From Streptomyces sp. NBC_01304 (lineage in GTDB: Bacteria > Actinomycetota > Actinomycetes > Streptomycetales > Streptomycetaceae): DNA of 64,000 nucleotides. Each line of letters begins with the position of its first letter. Positions within the stretch are counted from its first letter, which is position 1. The translations under genes and the position numbers were made by a program. The notes below the pieces were generated by a model that saw only the letters and a list, made by a program, of their open reading frames with translations, did not search any database and was not told where the DNA came from. Of this stretch, positions 51,390-58,603 are shown one piece after another. Where the stretch lies: NCBI RefSeq assembly GCF_035975855.1, contig NZ_CP109055.1, forward strand, positions 2,790,001 through 2,854,000, read 5' to 3'.

Positions 51390-52127
51390 ATGACGCCCGA
51401 ACAACGGCTGGCCGACACCTTCGTGGCCCTGGCCGGCAGCACGAGGGACGGCGCACCGGACATTCCCGGAACGCTATCCCTCCTCGCGCACCGCACCCCT
51501 CCCCTCCTCGGGGTCCGGGCCGCGACCGTGGTGTTCGTCCCCGGCGAGCGCGAGGAGACACGGGTGTACGGCTCCAATCCCGAGGTGTCCCGCTTGGAGC
51601 GCGACTCCGTCGGCCGGCACGAGGGCCCCGGCCACGACTTCCGCCACGCCGACGAGCACCCGATTCAGGCGGCCCTCGACAGCCGGCCGACCGTCCTGCG
51701 CTGGCCGCACTACACCTCACGGGCCGTGGAACTGGGCTACACCCACGCGGCAGCCCTCCCCCTGCGCGGGCACACGCGGACCAGCGGCGCGCTCGTTCTG
51801 CTGTCAGGACCCGGGAGCGACTTCTCCCCGCGCACCCTGCAACTCGGCCAGTCCGTGGCCGACTTCACCGCCGTCATTCTTGAAAGCGCGTACGAAGCCG
51901 AACGCAGCCGGACACTCACCGCCCAGTTGGAGCAGGCCCTGACCAGCCGCGTGATCATCGAGCAGGCGAAGGGCGTACTGGCGACGCAGAGATCGCTGAC
52001 CATGGGCGATGCCTTCAACCTCCTTCGTCGGCACGCGCGTTCACATCAGCGGCTGCTCAGCGACGTGGCCCGCGAGGTGGTCGAAGGGCGCCCCGATCCC
52101 GAATTGGCGAATCCCAAGGCCCAGTAG
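51390..52127 (+). CDS. GAF-ANTAR RNA-binding regulator (second copy)
   Basis: 245 aa. GAF-like domain (about 20-170: VRAATVVFVPGEREETRVYG, ELGYTHAAALPLRGHTRTSGALVLL), then a short linker helix, then ANTAR (about 185-235: LTSRVIIEQAKGVLATQRSLTMGDAFNLLRRHARSHQRLLSDVAREVV). The IEQAKG motif is the classical ANTAR core and is better conserved than in the preceding gene. ATG 51390 with AAGGGGAG. Together the two proteins are the probable output of the CheB/CheR-PAS sensor. Confidence 0.92.
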   Translation: MTPEQRLADTFVALAGSTRDGAPDIPGTLSLLAHRTPPLLGVRAATVVFVPGEREETRVYGSNPEVSRLERDSVGRHEGPGHDFRHADEHPIQAALDSRPTVLRWPHYTSRAVELGYTHAAALPLRGHTRTSGALVLLSGPGSDFSPRTLQLGQSVADFTAVILESAYEAERSRTLTAQLEQALTSRVIIEQAKGVLATQRSLTMGDAFNLLRRHARSHQRLLSDVAREVVEGRPDPELANPKAQ

Positions 52128-52150
52128 TTCCCGGGGCCTGTAGCGCACCT

Positions 52151-52651
52151 TTACCACGCGCCTTCCAGGCCGAGCAGTTGCTGCTTGCGCTCCAGCCCAC
52201 CGGCGTACCCGGTGAGCGACCCGTCCGCGCCGATCACCCGGTGGCAGGGGCGCACGATCAGCAGCGGGTTGGCGCCGACCGCGCCGCCGATCGCCCGGAC
52301 CGCGGCCCGCGAGGCGCCGATCTGCCGGGCGAGCGCGCCGTAGCTCGTGGTCGCGCCGTACGGTACGTCGTCCAGCGCCGCCCACACCCGCTCGCGGAAC
52401 TCGGTGCCGTCGGTGTGGAAGGTCAGGTCGAAGTCCTTCAACTCCCCGGCGAAATAGGCCCGCAGCTGGCGCTCGGCCTCCTGGAACGCCTCGGGTGCGT
52501 GCCGCCACTCGGGCTGCCGGACGCGGCCGCCCTTCTGGCCGGGCACGGACAGCGAGCCGAGCGCCCCGGATCCGTCGCCGGTCAGGAGGAGTTCGCCGAG
52601 CGGGCTGTCGAGGGTCGTCCAGTACGTCGTCGCTGTAGCGGTCGTGCTCAT
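52151..52651 (-). CDS. ogt: Methylated-DNA-protein-cysteine methyltransferase (Ogt)
   Basis: 166 aa. Active-site PCHRVI with Cys136, plus the RVWAALDDVPYGATTSYGALARQIG and ANPLLIVRPCHR blocks. It repairs O6-methylguanine and O4-methylthymine by suicide transfer to Cys136. The ATG at 52651 overlaps the stop of the AlkA-like gene, forming an alkylation-repair operon. A start five codons upstream (52666) is possible but would increase the overlap. Confidence 0.95.
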   Translation of the reverse strand: MSTTATATTYWTTLDSPLGELLLTGDGSGALGSLSVPGQKGGRVRQPEWRHAPEAFQEAERQLRAYFAGELKDFDLTFHTDGTEFRERVWAALDDVPYGATTSYGALARQIGASRAAVRAIGGAVGANPLLIVRPCHRVIGADGSLTGYAGGLERKQQLLGLEGAW

Positions 52652-54117
52652 CGGGTGGGCTCCCACTCGGTCCGGGTCCAGAGGTGTTGTGCGGCGTACG
52701 AACGCCAGGGTCGCCAGGCGTCGCTCAGCGCCGGCTCGCCGGGCACCGCCACGTCGGGGTCGCCGAGCGCCCGCATGCGGATGTACGCCGCCGTCCGCGC
52801 GTCCACGCCGTCGACCGCGAGCAGCGCCTGCTCGGCGTCGTCCCGGTCGGCGCCCGCGTCAAGGCGGACCGAGCCGTCGGCCAGGGCGGCGGCCAGCGGG
52901 AGCGACGGGGCAAGGGCCCTCGTCTCGGGGAAGACGTGGGTGAGCGAGCCGCACGGCACGTCGAGGCGGGTGCCGTAGGTGTGGACGAGGCGGTGGGCCT
53001 CGTCCCGGCCCGCCACGACGCGCACCGCGAGCTCCGCCGGGTCGGCCGCGCCGGGTGAGCGCAGGCCCGGCCGGGCCGCGACGAGCGGGCCCAACTCGGC
53101 GTCGGAGCCCAGGCGTTCGTCGACCGCCTGGGGGTCGGCGTCCAGGTCGAAGAGGCGGCGCAGGCGCTGCACGGCAGTGGTGAGGTCGCGCAGGTCGGTG
53201 AGGTGGATCCGGGCGTCGAGCCAGGGCCCGGCCTCCTTCTCGTCGACGGCGGCGATGCCCGTGCCGTGCGGGAGGCGCAGGGTGCGGCGGTAGGTGCGTA
53301 CGCCCGGCTCCCCCGCCATCTCCTCCAGGCCGGGGACGGCCTCGCGGGCGAGCAGGTCGAAGAGCGAGGCGCGGTGGTAGGGCATGCGGTGGGCGAGGCG
53401 CAGCGGGACCCCCGCGACCAGGCCGGTGTCCTTGCTCGACGTGGCCTGCCCGGTCGCCTTGGCCGTCTTGGACACCCTGGCCGTCTTGGACACCTTGGCC
53501 ACCTTCGTGCCGGACTCCGCGCGCAGGGCGCTCGGCGTGCGCGCGTACACCTGACGGATGGTGTCGTTGAACTGCCGCACGCTGGCGAAGCCCGCGGCGA
53601 ACGCGATGTCGGTGATGGGCAGTTCGGTGGAGTGCAGCAGGACACGGGCGGTGTGCGCGCGCTGCGCCCTGGCGAGCGCGACCGGTCCCGCGCCCAGCTC
53701 CGCGGTGAGCTGGCGCTGCACCTGGCGGGCGCTGTAGCCGAGCCGCAGGGCGAGGCCGGGGACGCCCTCGCGGTCGACGACGCCGTCGCCGATCATGCGC
53801 ATGGCGCGGCCCACGACATCGGCCCGTACGTTCCAGTCGGCCGAGCCGGGAACGGCGTCGGGGCGGCAGCGGCGACAGGCCCGGAAGCCGCCTGACTGGG
53901 CGGCGGCCGCGGTCGGGTAGAACCGGACGTTGTGGCGCTTGGGGGTGACGGCGGGGCAGCTCGGCCGGCAGTAGATGCCGGTGGTCTCGACGGCGAAGAA
54001 GAACTCTCCGTCGAAGCGAGCGTCTCTGCTCCGCACCGCCTGGTATCTGGTCTCCTCGTCGATCACGCAGTCCATTGTGAGGCAGGGACCCGCTTGGGTC
54101 TGGCGGGAATCGGACAT
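52648..54117 (-). CDS. alkA: Ada/AlkA-type DNA alkylation repair protein with a shortened glycosylase active-site region
   Basis: 489 aa. N-terminal Ada zinc domain with Cys50, 54, 81 and 84 (YCRPSCP...CRRC), the self-methylating phosphotriester sensor. An AraC-type HTH follows (about 95-200: YSARQVQRQLTAELGAGPVALARAQR, SVRQFNDTIRQVYARTPSALR). The AlkA domain is about 235-489, with helix-hairpin-helix LLAVDGVDARTAAYIRMRALGDPD. After GDPD the sequence goes through VAVPGEPALSDAW straight to RPWRSYAAQHLW. AlkA proteins usually have about 24 more residues here, including the LPxD catalytic aspartate. The start is MSDSRQ (54117) or MDCVI (54075). Confidence 0.9.
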   Translation of the reverse strand: MSDSRQTQAGPCLTMDCVIDEETRYQAVRSRDARFDGEFFFAVETTGIYCRPSCPAVTPKRHNVRFYPTAAAAQSGGFRACRRCRPDAVPGSADWNVRADVVGRAMRMIGDGVVDREGVPGLALRLGYSARQVQRQLTAELGAGPVALARAQRAHTARVLLHSTELPITDIAFAAGFASVRQFNDTIRQVYARTPSALRAESGTKVAKVSKTARVSKTAKATGQATSSKDTGLVAGVPLRLAHRMPYHRASLFDLLAREAVPGLEEMAGEPGVRTYRRTLRLPHGTGIAAVDEKEAGPWLDARIHLTDLRDLTTAVQRLRRLFDLDADPQAVDERLGSDAELGPLVAARPGLRSPGAADPAELAVRVVAGRDEAHRLVHTYGTRLDVPCGSLTHVFPETRALAPSLPLAAALADGSVRLDAGADRDDAEQALLAVDGVDARTAAYIRMRALGDPDVAVPGEPALSDAWRPWRSYAAQHLWTRTEWEPTR

Positions 54118-54140
54118 GGGCCTCGCAGGCCCGCACGCCA

Positions 54141-54187
54141 CGGGGCTCCGCCCCGGACCCCGCTCCTCAAACGCCGGAGGGGCTGAT
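54141..54187. repeat. Dispersed intergenic repeat family A (short copy)
   Basis: CGGGGCTCCGCCCCGGACC, then CTCAAACGCCGGAGGGGCTG: hairpin plus the CTCAAACGCCGGA tail shared with the copies at 29.6, 47.4 and 59.5 kb. Lies just upstream of the AlkA-like gene's start. Confidence 0.8.
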
Positions 54188-54276
54188 TTCTGCCCCACCG
54201 GAAAGATCACATTGCGTCGACCGGCAAAGAGCAGGCAAAGTGGCAGGCACTGATCTTTTACTGACAAGGGCCTGCC

Positions 54277-54690
54277 ATGTCTGTCTCCGTCCCCCGCCTG
54301 CTCACCGCCTGCGGCGCCACCGCGCTGCTCGCCCTCACCGCCACGGCCTGCGCCGATGACGGCCAGGCGGTCGGTGTCGTCACCTACTCCGCCGCGTCCC
54401 AGGAGGCGGAGGCCGGTGGTCACGGTGAGGCCGAGGCCGCCGAGGAGTCCGGCGGTCACGGTGAGGCGGCTGCCGCGGAGGAGCACTCGAAGACCAACCC
54501 GTACCTCAAGGGCTGCCACAAGATGGCCGAGCCGGCGACGAAGGTGCACAACAACACCAACGCCGACCTGGTCGCCTTCACCGGCGCCGACTGCACGGGC
54601 GAGTCCAAGCACATCGGCAGCAAGACGGCGGACGCCACCGCGCCGCACGCCGACGCCTGGCAGAGCTACAACTTCACCCCGCACAACTGA
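54277..54690 (+). CDS. Small secreted protein or lipoprotein
   Basis: 137 aa. Signal region (residues 1-25) ends TATACADD; a lipobox-like ATAC would make Cys25 the lipidated residue, though it is not the strongest lipobox. A low-complexity stretch repeats GGHGEA twice with acidic Ala-Glu segments (about 45-72). The C-terminus has two cysteines (GCHKMAEPATKVHNNTNADLV and TGADCTGESKHIG) likely to form a disulfide. The His-rich segment could bind metal. Unknown family. ATG 54277. Followed by a perfect hairpin. Confidence 0.75.
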   Translation: MSVSVPRLLTACGATALLALTATACADDGQAVGVVTYSAASQEAEAGGHGEAEAAEESGGHGEAAAAEEHSKTNPYLKGCHKMAEPATKVHNNTNADLVAFTGADCTGESKHIGSKTADATAPHADAWQSYNFTPHN

Positions 54691-54695
54691 GCAAG

Positions 54696-54735
54696 GGGTC
54701 CGTCGGCCAGGCCGCCACAGCCGGCCGACGGACCC
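54696..54735. terminator. Bidirectional hairpin terminator
   Basis: A perfect 13-bp stem (54696-54708 with 54723-54735) and 14-base loop, starting five bases after the small secreted protein's stop and before the convergent rsgA gene end. Confidence 0.85.
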
Positions 54736-54788
54736 TCCCCGGTGCCCGGCCAGGCACCGACCCCCCGGGTGCGTACCCGGAAGTCTGA

Positions 54789-55889
54789 TCAGCGGCCGTG
54801 ACCCCGCTTGGCCTCCATGTTCGCCCGGCCCTGCGCCTGCTTGATCCGCCAGTCGCGGCGGATCGAGGCCCGCAGCCGGGCATCGGTCTTGGCGACGAGG
54901 CGCTGGTTCTCGCGCAGCAGCTTGCGGTAGCTGTCGAGGCGGCGCTCGGAGAGCTCCCCGTCGTCCAGCGCGGCAAGCACCGCACAGCCCGGCTCCGCCT
55001 CGTGGGCGCAGTCGTGGAAGCGGCAGTCCGCCGCCAGTTCCTCGATCTCCGCGAAGACCTGTCCGACGCCGGTCTCGGCGTCCCACAGGCCGACGCCGCG
55101 CAGCCCCGGTGTGTCGATGAGGACACCGCCACCGGGCAGCAGGAGGAGGTTGCGGGTGGTCGTGGTGTGCCGGCCCTTGCCGTCCACGTCACGGGTGGCC
55201 TGTACGTCCATGACGTCCTCGCCGAGCAGCGCGTTGGCCAGCGTGGACTTGCCCGCGCCGGACTGGCCGAGGAGCACGCTGGTGCCGCCCGCGACGACGG
55301 CCGCGAGGACATCGGTGCCGTCCCCGTCGGTGGCGCTGACGGGCAGCACCTGGACGCCCGGGGCCGCCGTCTCGACGTCCTGGACGAGGTGGGCCCGCGT
55401 CACCGGGTCCGGCACCAGGTCGGCCTTGGTGAGGACGACGAGGGGCTGGGCCCCGGACTCCCAGGCGAGGGCCAGGAAGCGTTCGATGCGGCCGAGGTCG
55501 AGCTCGACGGCGAGCGAGACCGCGATGATGGCGTGGTCGACGTTGGCCGCGAGGATCTGCCCCTCGGACCGCTTGGACGACGTACTGCGGGCGATTTCCG
55601 TGCGACGCGGCAGATAGACGCGCACCAGTCGCGGATCGCCGTCCGGGTCGACGGCGGCCCAGTCGCCGGTGCAGATGACTCGTAGGGGGTCGTGCGGGGT
55701 GACGAGCGAGGTGTCGGCGCGGACGATTCCGTCGGCCGTGACGACATCGCACTGGCCGCGGTCCACGCGTACCACCCGGCCCGCGAGCAGCCCCTGCGCC
55801 GCGTACGGCGCGAAGGCGGAATCCCAGTCCGCGTCCCAGCCGTAGCCGGTCAGGGGGTGGGAGAGGGTGCTGAGATCAGCAGAACTCAA
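54789..55889 (-). CDS. rsgA: Ribosome small-subunit-dependent GTPase A (RsgA)
   Basis: 366 aa. OB-like N-terminus, then the circularly permuted GTPase: G4 as LTKADL (about 153-158), G5 as VSA, G1 P-loop GQSGAGKST (208-216) and G3 as DTPG. The C-terminal zinc region has CRFHDCAHEAEPGC. RsgA helps mature the 30S subunit. The start appears to be TTG at 55889, with AAGGG eight bases before; no ATG or GTG fits. A 23-codon ORF with a perfect ribosome site lies 54 bp upstream on the same strand. Confidence 0.94.
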   Translation of the reverse strand: MSSADLSTLSHPLTGYGWDADWDSAFAPYAAQGLLAGRVVRVDRGQCDVVTADGIVRADTSLVTPHDPLRVICTGDWAAVDPDGDPRLVRVYLPRRTEIARSTSSKRSEGQILAANVDHAIIAVSLAVELDLGRIERFLALAWESGAQPLVVLTKADLVPDPVTRAHLVQDVETAAPGVQVLPVSATDGDGTDVLAAVVAGGTSVLLGQSGAGKSTLANALLGEDVMDVQATRDVDGKGRHTTTTRNLLLLPGGGVLIDTPGLRGVGLWDAETGVGQVFAEIEELAADCRFHDCAHEAEPGCAVLAALDDGELSERRLDSYRKLLRENQRLVAKTDARLRASIRRDWRIKQAQGRANMEAKRGHGR

Positions 55890-55943
55890 GGGAGGGACCC
55901 TTCACATGAGTGGTCCCGGCGCTGACGCTACGAAGCGTTGGTT

Positions 55944-56015
55944 TCAGCCGGTGACCACGGGGGTGGGAGTGATGAACTTCTGGATGCGAGCAGCGCTCGT
56001 CGCCGTGACAGTCAT
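55944..56015 (-). CDS. Short ORF (23 aa) upstream of rsgA, possible leader peptide
   Basis: The ATG at 56015 is preceded by GGAGGTG at ideal spacing, one of the strongest ribosome sites in the window. The peptide starts MTVTATSAARIQ and ends in PTPVVTG, with no membrane segment. Between its stop and rsgA the RNA can form ACGCT-TCGT-AGCGT flanked by GCTGA/TCAGC. This could be a leader peptide, a small protein, or a coupling device for the weak TTG start of rsgA. Confidence 0.6.
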   Translation of the reverse strand: MTVTATSAARIQKFITPTPVVTG

Positions 56016-56296
56016 CAGAGACACCTCCGTACATGTGGGGCCCGGGGCCGGTGATCGGGGATCATCGGCAAGAACGAGAGAACGGTAACCCGGCTCGCTC
56101 CGCGGGTGCCAACTATTTTCTGACCTGGGGTTTTCGGATTTCCGCACCCTTCCGCGCCCTTCCGCCCCACGGCGCCCCGCTGCTACGGTGTCGCGCATGT
56201 TCCTCTCCAGGCATTAGGGCACGCCCGGCCCGCGAACTGCCCAGGCAGTCGCGGCACTTCGGCGTCCCCCTTCCGCCTCGATCGAGGAACTTTCCC
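56016..56296. other. Divergent promoter region of rsgA leader and MFS gene
   Basis: About 280 bp of mixed composition. A lower-GC stretch (about 56105-56145) with TATTTTCTGACC-like sequence probably includes promoter elements. The MFS start at 56297 has GAGGAA upstream. No gene is supported. Confidence 0.4.
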
Positions 56297-57613
56297 ATGT
56301 CTGCGCCCATGCAAGGGCGGCCCTCGTATGCCGCCGTACTGCGCCTTCCGCACGCCCGACGCACCTTCGGTGCCGCCCTGCTCGGGCGGCTGTCGTACGG
56401 GGTGGTCGCCCTCTCCGTGATGCTGGCGGTGACCCGGGCCACCGGCTCGTACGCCGTCGCCGGCACGATCATGGCGCTGTTCGGCGCCACGAGTGTCTTC
56501 CTGTCCCCGCTCCGGGCGGCCCTCGTCGACCGCCACGGCCCACGCCCCGCGCTGCTGCCGATGGCCCTGCTCTACGCCGGCCTCCTCGCCGCGCTCGCCG
56601 CCGCCTCCTGGCGGCCCGGCGCCCCCGCGCTCCTGCTTGGCGCGCTCGCCGCCGGGGCGGGTGCCTGCACGCCTCCGCTCGGCCCCTCGATGCGGGCCAT
56701 CTGGCGCGAACTCACCGATGACCAGAGGCTGTTGCAGCGCGCGTACAGCCTGGACGGGGTCGCGGAGGAGCTGTTGTTCGTCTCCGGTCCGCTGCTCGTC
56801 GGCGTACTGGTGCAGGTCGCACCCCCGGCGGCCGGTGTCGCGCTGAGCGCGCTGCTCGTGGGGGTCGGGACGTTCGCGTTCGTCATGTCGCCGGCCGTTC
56901 GGGACGTACGGCCGGCCGCTGCCGCCAAGGCGACGGCACGCTCCGGGGCGCGGCCGCAGGGGGCCCGGGCGCTGCTGACGCCGGTCGTGGTGGCGGCCGG
57001 GGTCGGCCTTGCCCTGGGCGCCATGGATCTGCTGGTCCTCGCGTTCGCGGCGGACCGGCACCAGGGGGACGACGTGGTCGCCTGGGTGCTCGCCGCCCTC
57101 TCGGCGGGCAGCGCGGTCGGCGGGCTGCTGAACGGTGCCGTCAACTGGCGTACGAGCATCCGCGTGCGGCTGCCGCTGCTGACGGTCGGTCTCGGTCTCG
57201 CCCTGGCCGCGGCGGGTCTCGCGCCGGGTGTGGGGACGCTCACCGTGGCGGTGGCGTGTGCGGGGTTCTTCGTGGCTCCGGCGCTCACCACGGCGTATCT
57301 GCTGGCCGACGAGGTGGCCCCGGCCGGGCGCCGCACACAGGCGGGCGCCTGGGTCAACACCGCGGTGAACGCGGGGATTTCGGGTGGCACGGCGGTGGCC
57401 GGCGTGCTGGCGGCCCGACTGCCGCTCGGGGCGTGCTTCGCCCTCGCGGGCGGCGTGACCCTGCTCGCGGCGCTGGTGGCCTGCTTCGGGCGGAGGGCGA
57501 AGGCGGGGGCGGAAGCGGAGACGGGGACGGGGACGGGGACGGAAGCGGAGACGGAGGCGGAGGCGGCTCACGCCTCGGGAACCCCGGCCGCGCGCACCAG
57601 CACCTCGGTGTGA
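56297..57613 (+). CDS. MFS transporter with repetitive C-terminal tail
   Basis: 438 aa, about 12 membrane helices. Typical MFS loop features are LVDRHGPRPALLP after helix 2-3 and PAGRRTQAGAWVNTAVNAG before helix 11. It resembles Streptomyces drug or metabolite exporters without a closely known substrate. The C-terminal 40 residues (EAETGTGTGTEAETEAEAA) are encoded by GGGGAC/GGAGAC simple repeats (57508-57565). The start ATG has GAGGAA at seven bases. No regulator lies directly beside it. Confidence 0.88.
   Translation: MSAPMQGRPSYAAVLRLPHARRTFGAALLGRLSYGVVALSVMLAVTRATGSYAVAGTIMALFGATSVFLSPLRAALVDRHGPRPALLPMALLYAGLLAALAAASWRPGAPALLLGALAAGAGACTPPLGPSMRAIWRELTDDQRLLQRAYSLDGVAEELLFVSGPLLVGVLVQVAPPAAGVALSALLVGVGTFAFVMSPAVRDVRPAAAAKATARSGARPQGARALLTPVVVAAGVGLALGAMDLLVLAFAADRHQGDDVVAWVLAALSAGSAVGGLLNGAVNWRTSIRVRLPLLTVGLGLALAAAGLAPGVGTLTVAVACAGFFVAPALTTAYLLADEVAPAGRRTQAGAWVNTAVNAGISGGTAVAGVLAARLPLGACFALAGGVTLLAALVACFGRRAKAGAEAETGTGTGTEAETEAEAAHASGTPAARTSTSV
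57508..57565. repeat. Simple repeats in the MFS tail
   Basis: GGAAGCGGAGAC and GGGGAC hexamer-type units in tandem, in frame, encoding alternating Glu/Ala/Thr/Gly. Confidence 0.8.
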
Positions 57614-57743
57614 AGCGAAGGTGCACGTCAGGCTCCTGCGCGGCGAACAAGTGCCGCTCGTCGCGAGGGATGGAGCTGGTTCTTCCCTGTTCCACGTTTC
57701 GCCGGGCGGGAGTCGGGCGGACGTCACCCGGCTCGGGGAGGTT

Positions 57744-57794
57744 CCTTGCCGCGAGGCCGCCCCAGGCCTCGCGGTGAGGGGCCTTGCAGCGAGG
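57744..57794 (+). promoter_or_regulatory. Hairpin flanked by direct repeats upstream of the OlsB-like gene
   Basis: CCGCGAGGCC and GGCCTCGCGG (57749-57774) form a perfect stem with a six-base loop. CCTTGCCGCGAGG (57744-57756) recurs as CCTTGCAGCGAGG (57782-57794), so two alternative pairings with the middle arm are possible. It lies 39 bp before the ATG at 57833. Confidence 0.5.
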
Positions 57795-57832
57795 TCCCCA
57801 CCGACCGCGTCCGCACGGAGAGCAGGCCCACC

Positions 57833-58603
57833 ATGTCGAGCCCCGCCATATCCCCTCCGGCCAGCGGCACCTACGCCGTCGCGATCGCCGACTCCCCCGA
57901 ACTCGTCGCCGCCGCCCAGCGGTTGCGGCACCAGGTCTTCGCCGGGGAGCTGGGCGCCCGGCTGCACTCCCCCGTCCCCGGACACGACATCGACGAGTTC
58001 GATGCGGTGGCCGACCATCTCGTCGTGACCGAGACCGGCTCCGGCGAGGTCGTCGGCACCTACCGTCTGGTGCCGCCCGGCCGCAGCGAACGGCTCTACT
58101 CCGAGGGCGAGTTCGACCTGACCGCCCTGGGTGGCATACGCCCCCAGCTGGTGGAGGCGGGCCGCTCCTGTGTGCACCCCGACCATCGCGGCGGGGCCGT
58201 GATCAACCTGATGTGGTCGGCGCTCGCCCGTTACGTCCTGCTGTCCGGGCACGGCTACCTGGCCGGCTGTGCCTCCGTACCGCTCGACGACGGCGGCCGC
58301 GCCGCCAGCAGCGCCTGGCTCCTCGGCAACGCCCGGCACGCGGCCCCGCCCGAGCTGCGCGTCCACCCGCACCACCCGTGGCAGCCGCCGGCCCCGCTCC
58401 CCGGCCGGCCGAGCCCCGCCGATCTGCCGCCGCTGCTTCGCGGCTATCTGCGGCTCGGGGCGTGGATGTGCGGGGCGCCCGCGTACGACGCCGAGTTCGG
58501 GGTCGCGGACTTCTATGTGCTCTTGCCGATGGACCGGGTGAACACGCGGTACCGGCGGTACTTCCTCGGCGAGGACGCAGCCGGGCCCGCGGTGCGGCGA
58601 TGA
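57833..58603 (+). CDS. OlsB-like GNAT acyltransferase (ornithine N-acyltransferase type)
   Basis: 256 aa. Haemolysin/OlsB fold: YAVAIADSPELVAAAQRLRHQVFAGELGA, then DEFDAVADHLVVTETGSGEVVGTYRLVPP, VEAGRSCVHPDHRGG and a central CASVPLDD. This family moves a 3-hydroxyacyl chain from ACP to the alpha-amine of ornithine, giving lyso-ornithine lipid. The next gene, overlapping by four bases, is an LPLAT acyltransferase, matching the OlsB/OlsA pair that makes phosphorus-free ornithine lipids. ATG 57833. Confidence 0.88.
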   Translation: MSSPAISPPASGTYAVAIADSPELVAAAQRLRHQVFAGELGARLHSPVPGHDIDEFDAVADHLVVTETGSGEVVGTYRLVPPGRSERLYSEGEFDLTALGGIRPQLVEAGRSCVHPDHRGGAVINLMWSALARYVLLSGHGYLAGCASVPLDDGGRAASSAWLLGNARHAAPPELRVHPHHPWQPPAPLPGRPSPADLPPLLRGYLRLGAWMCGAPAYDAEFGVADFYVLLPMDRVNTRYRRYFLGEDAAGPAVRR

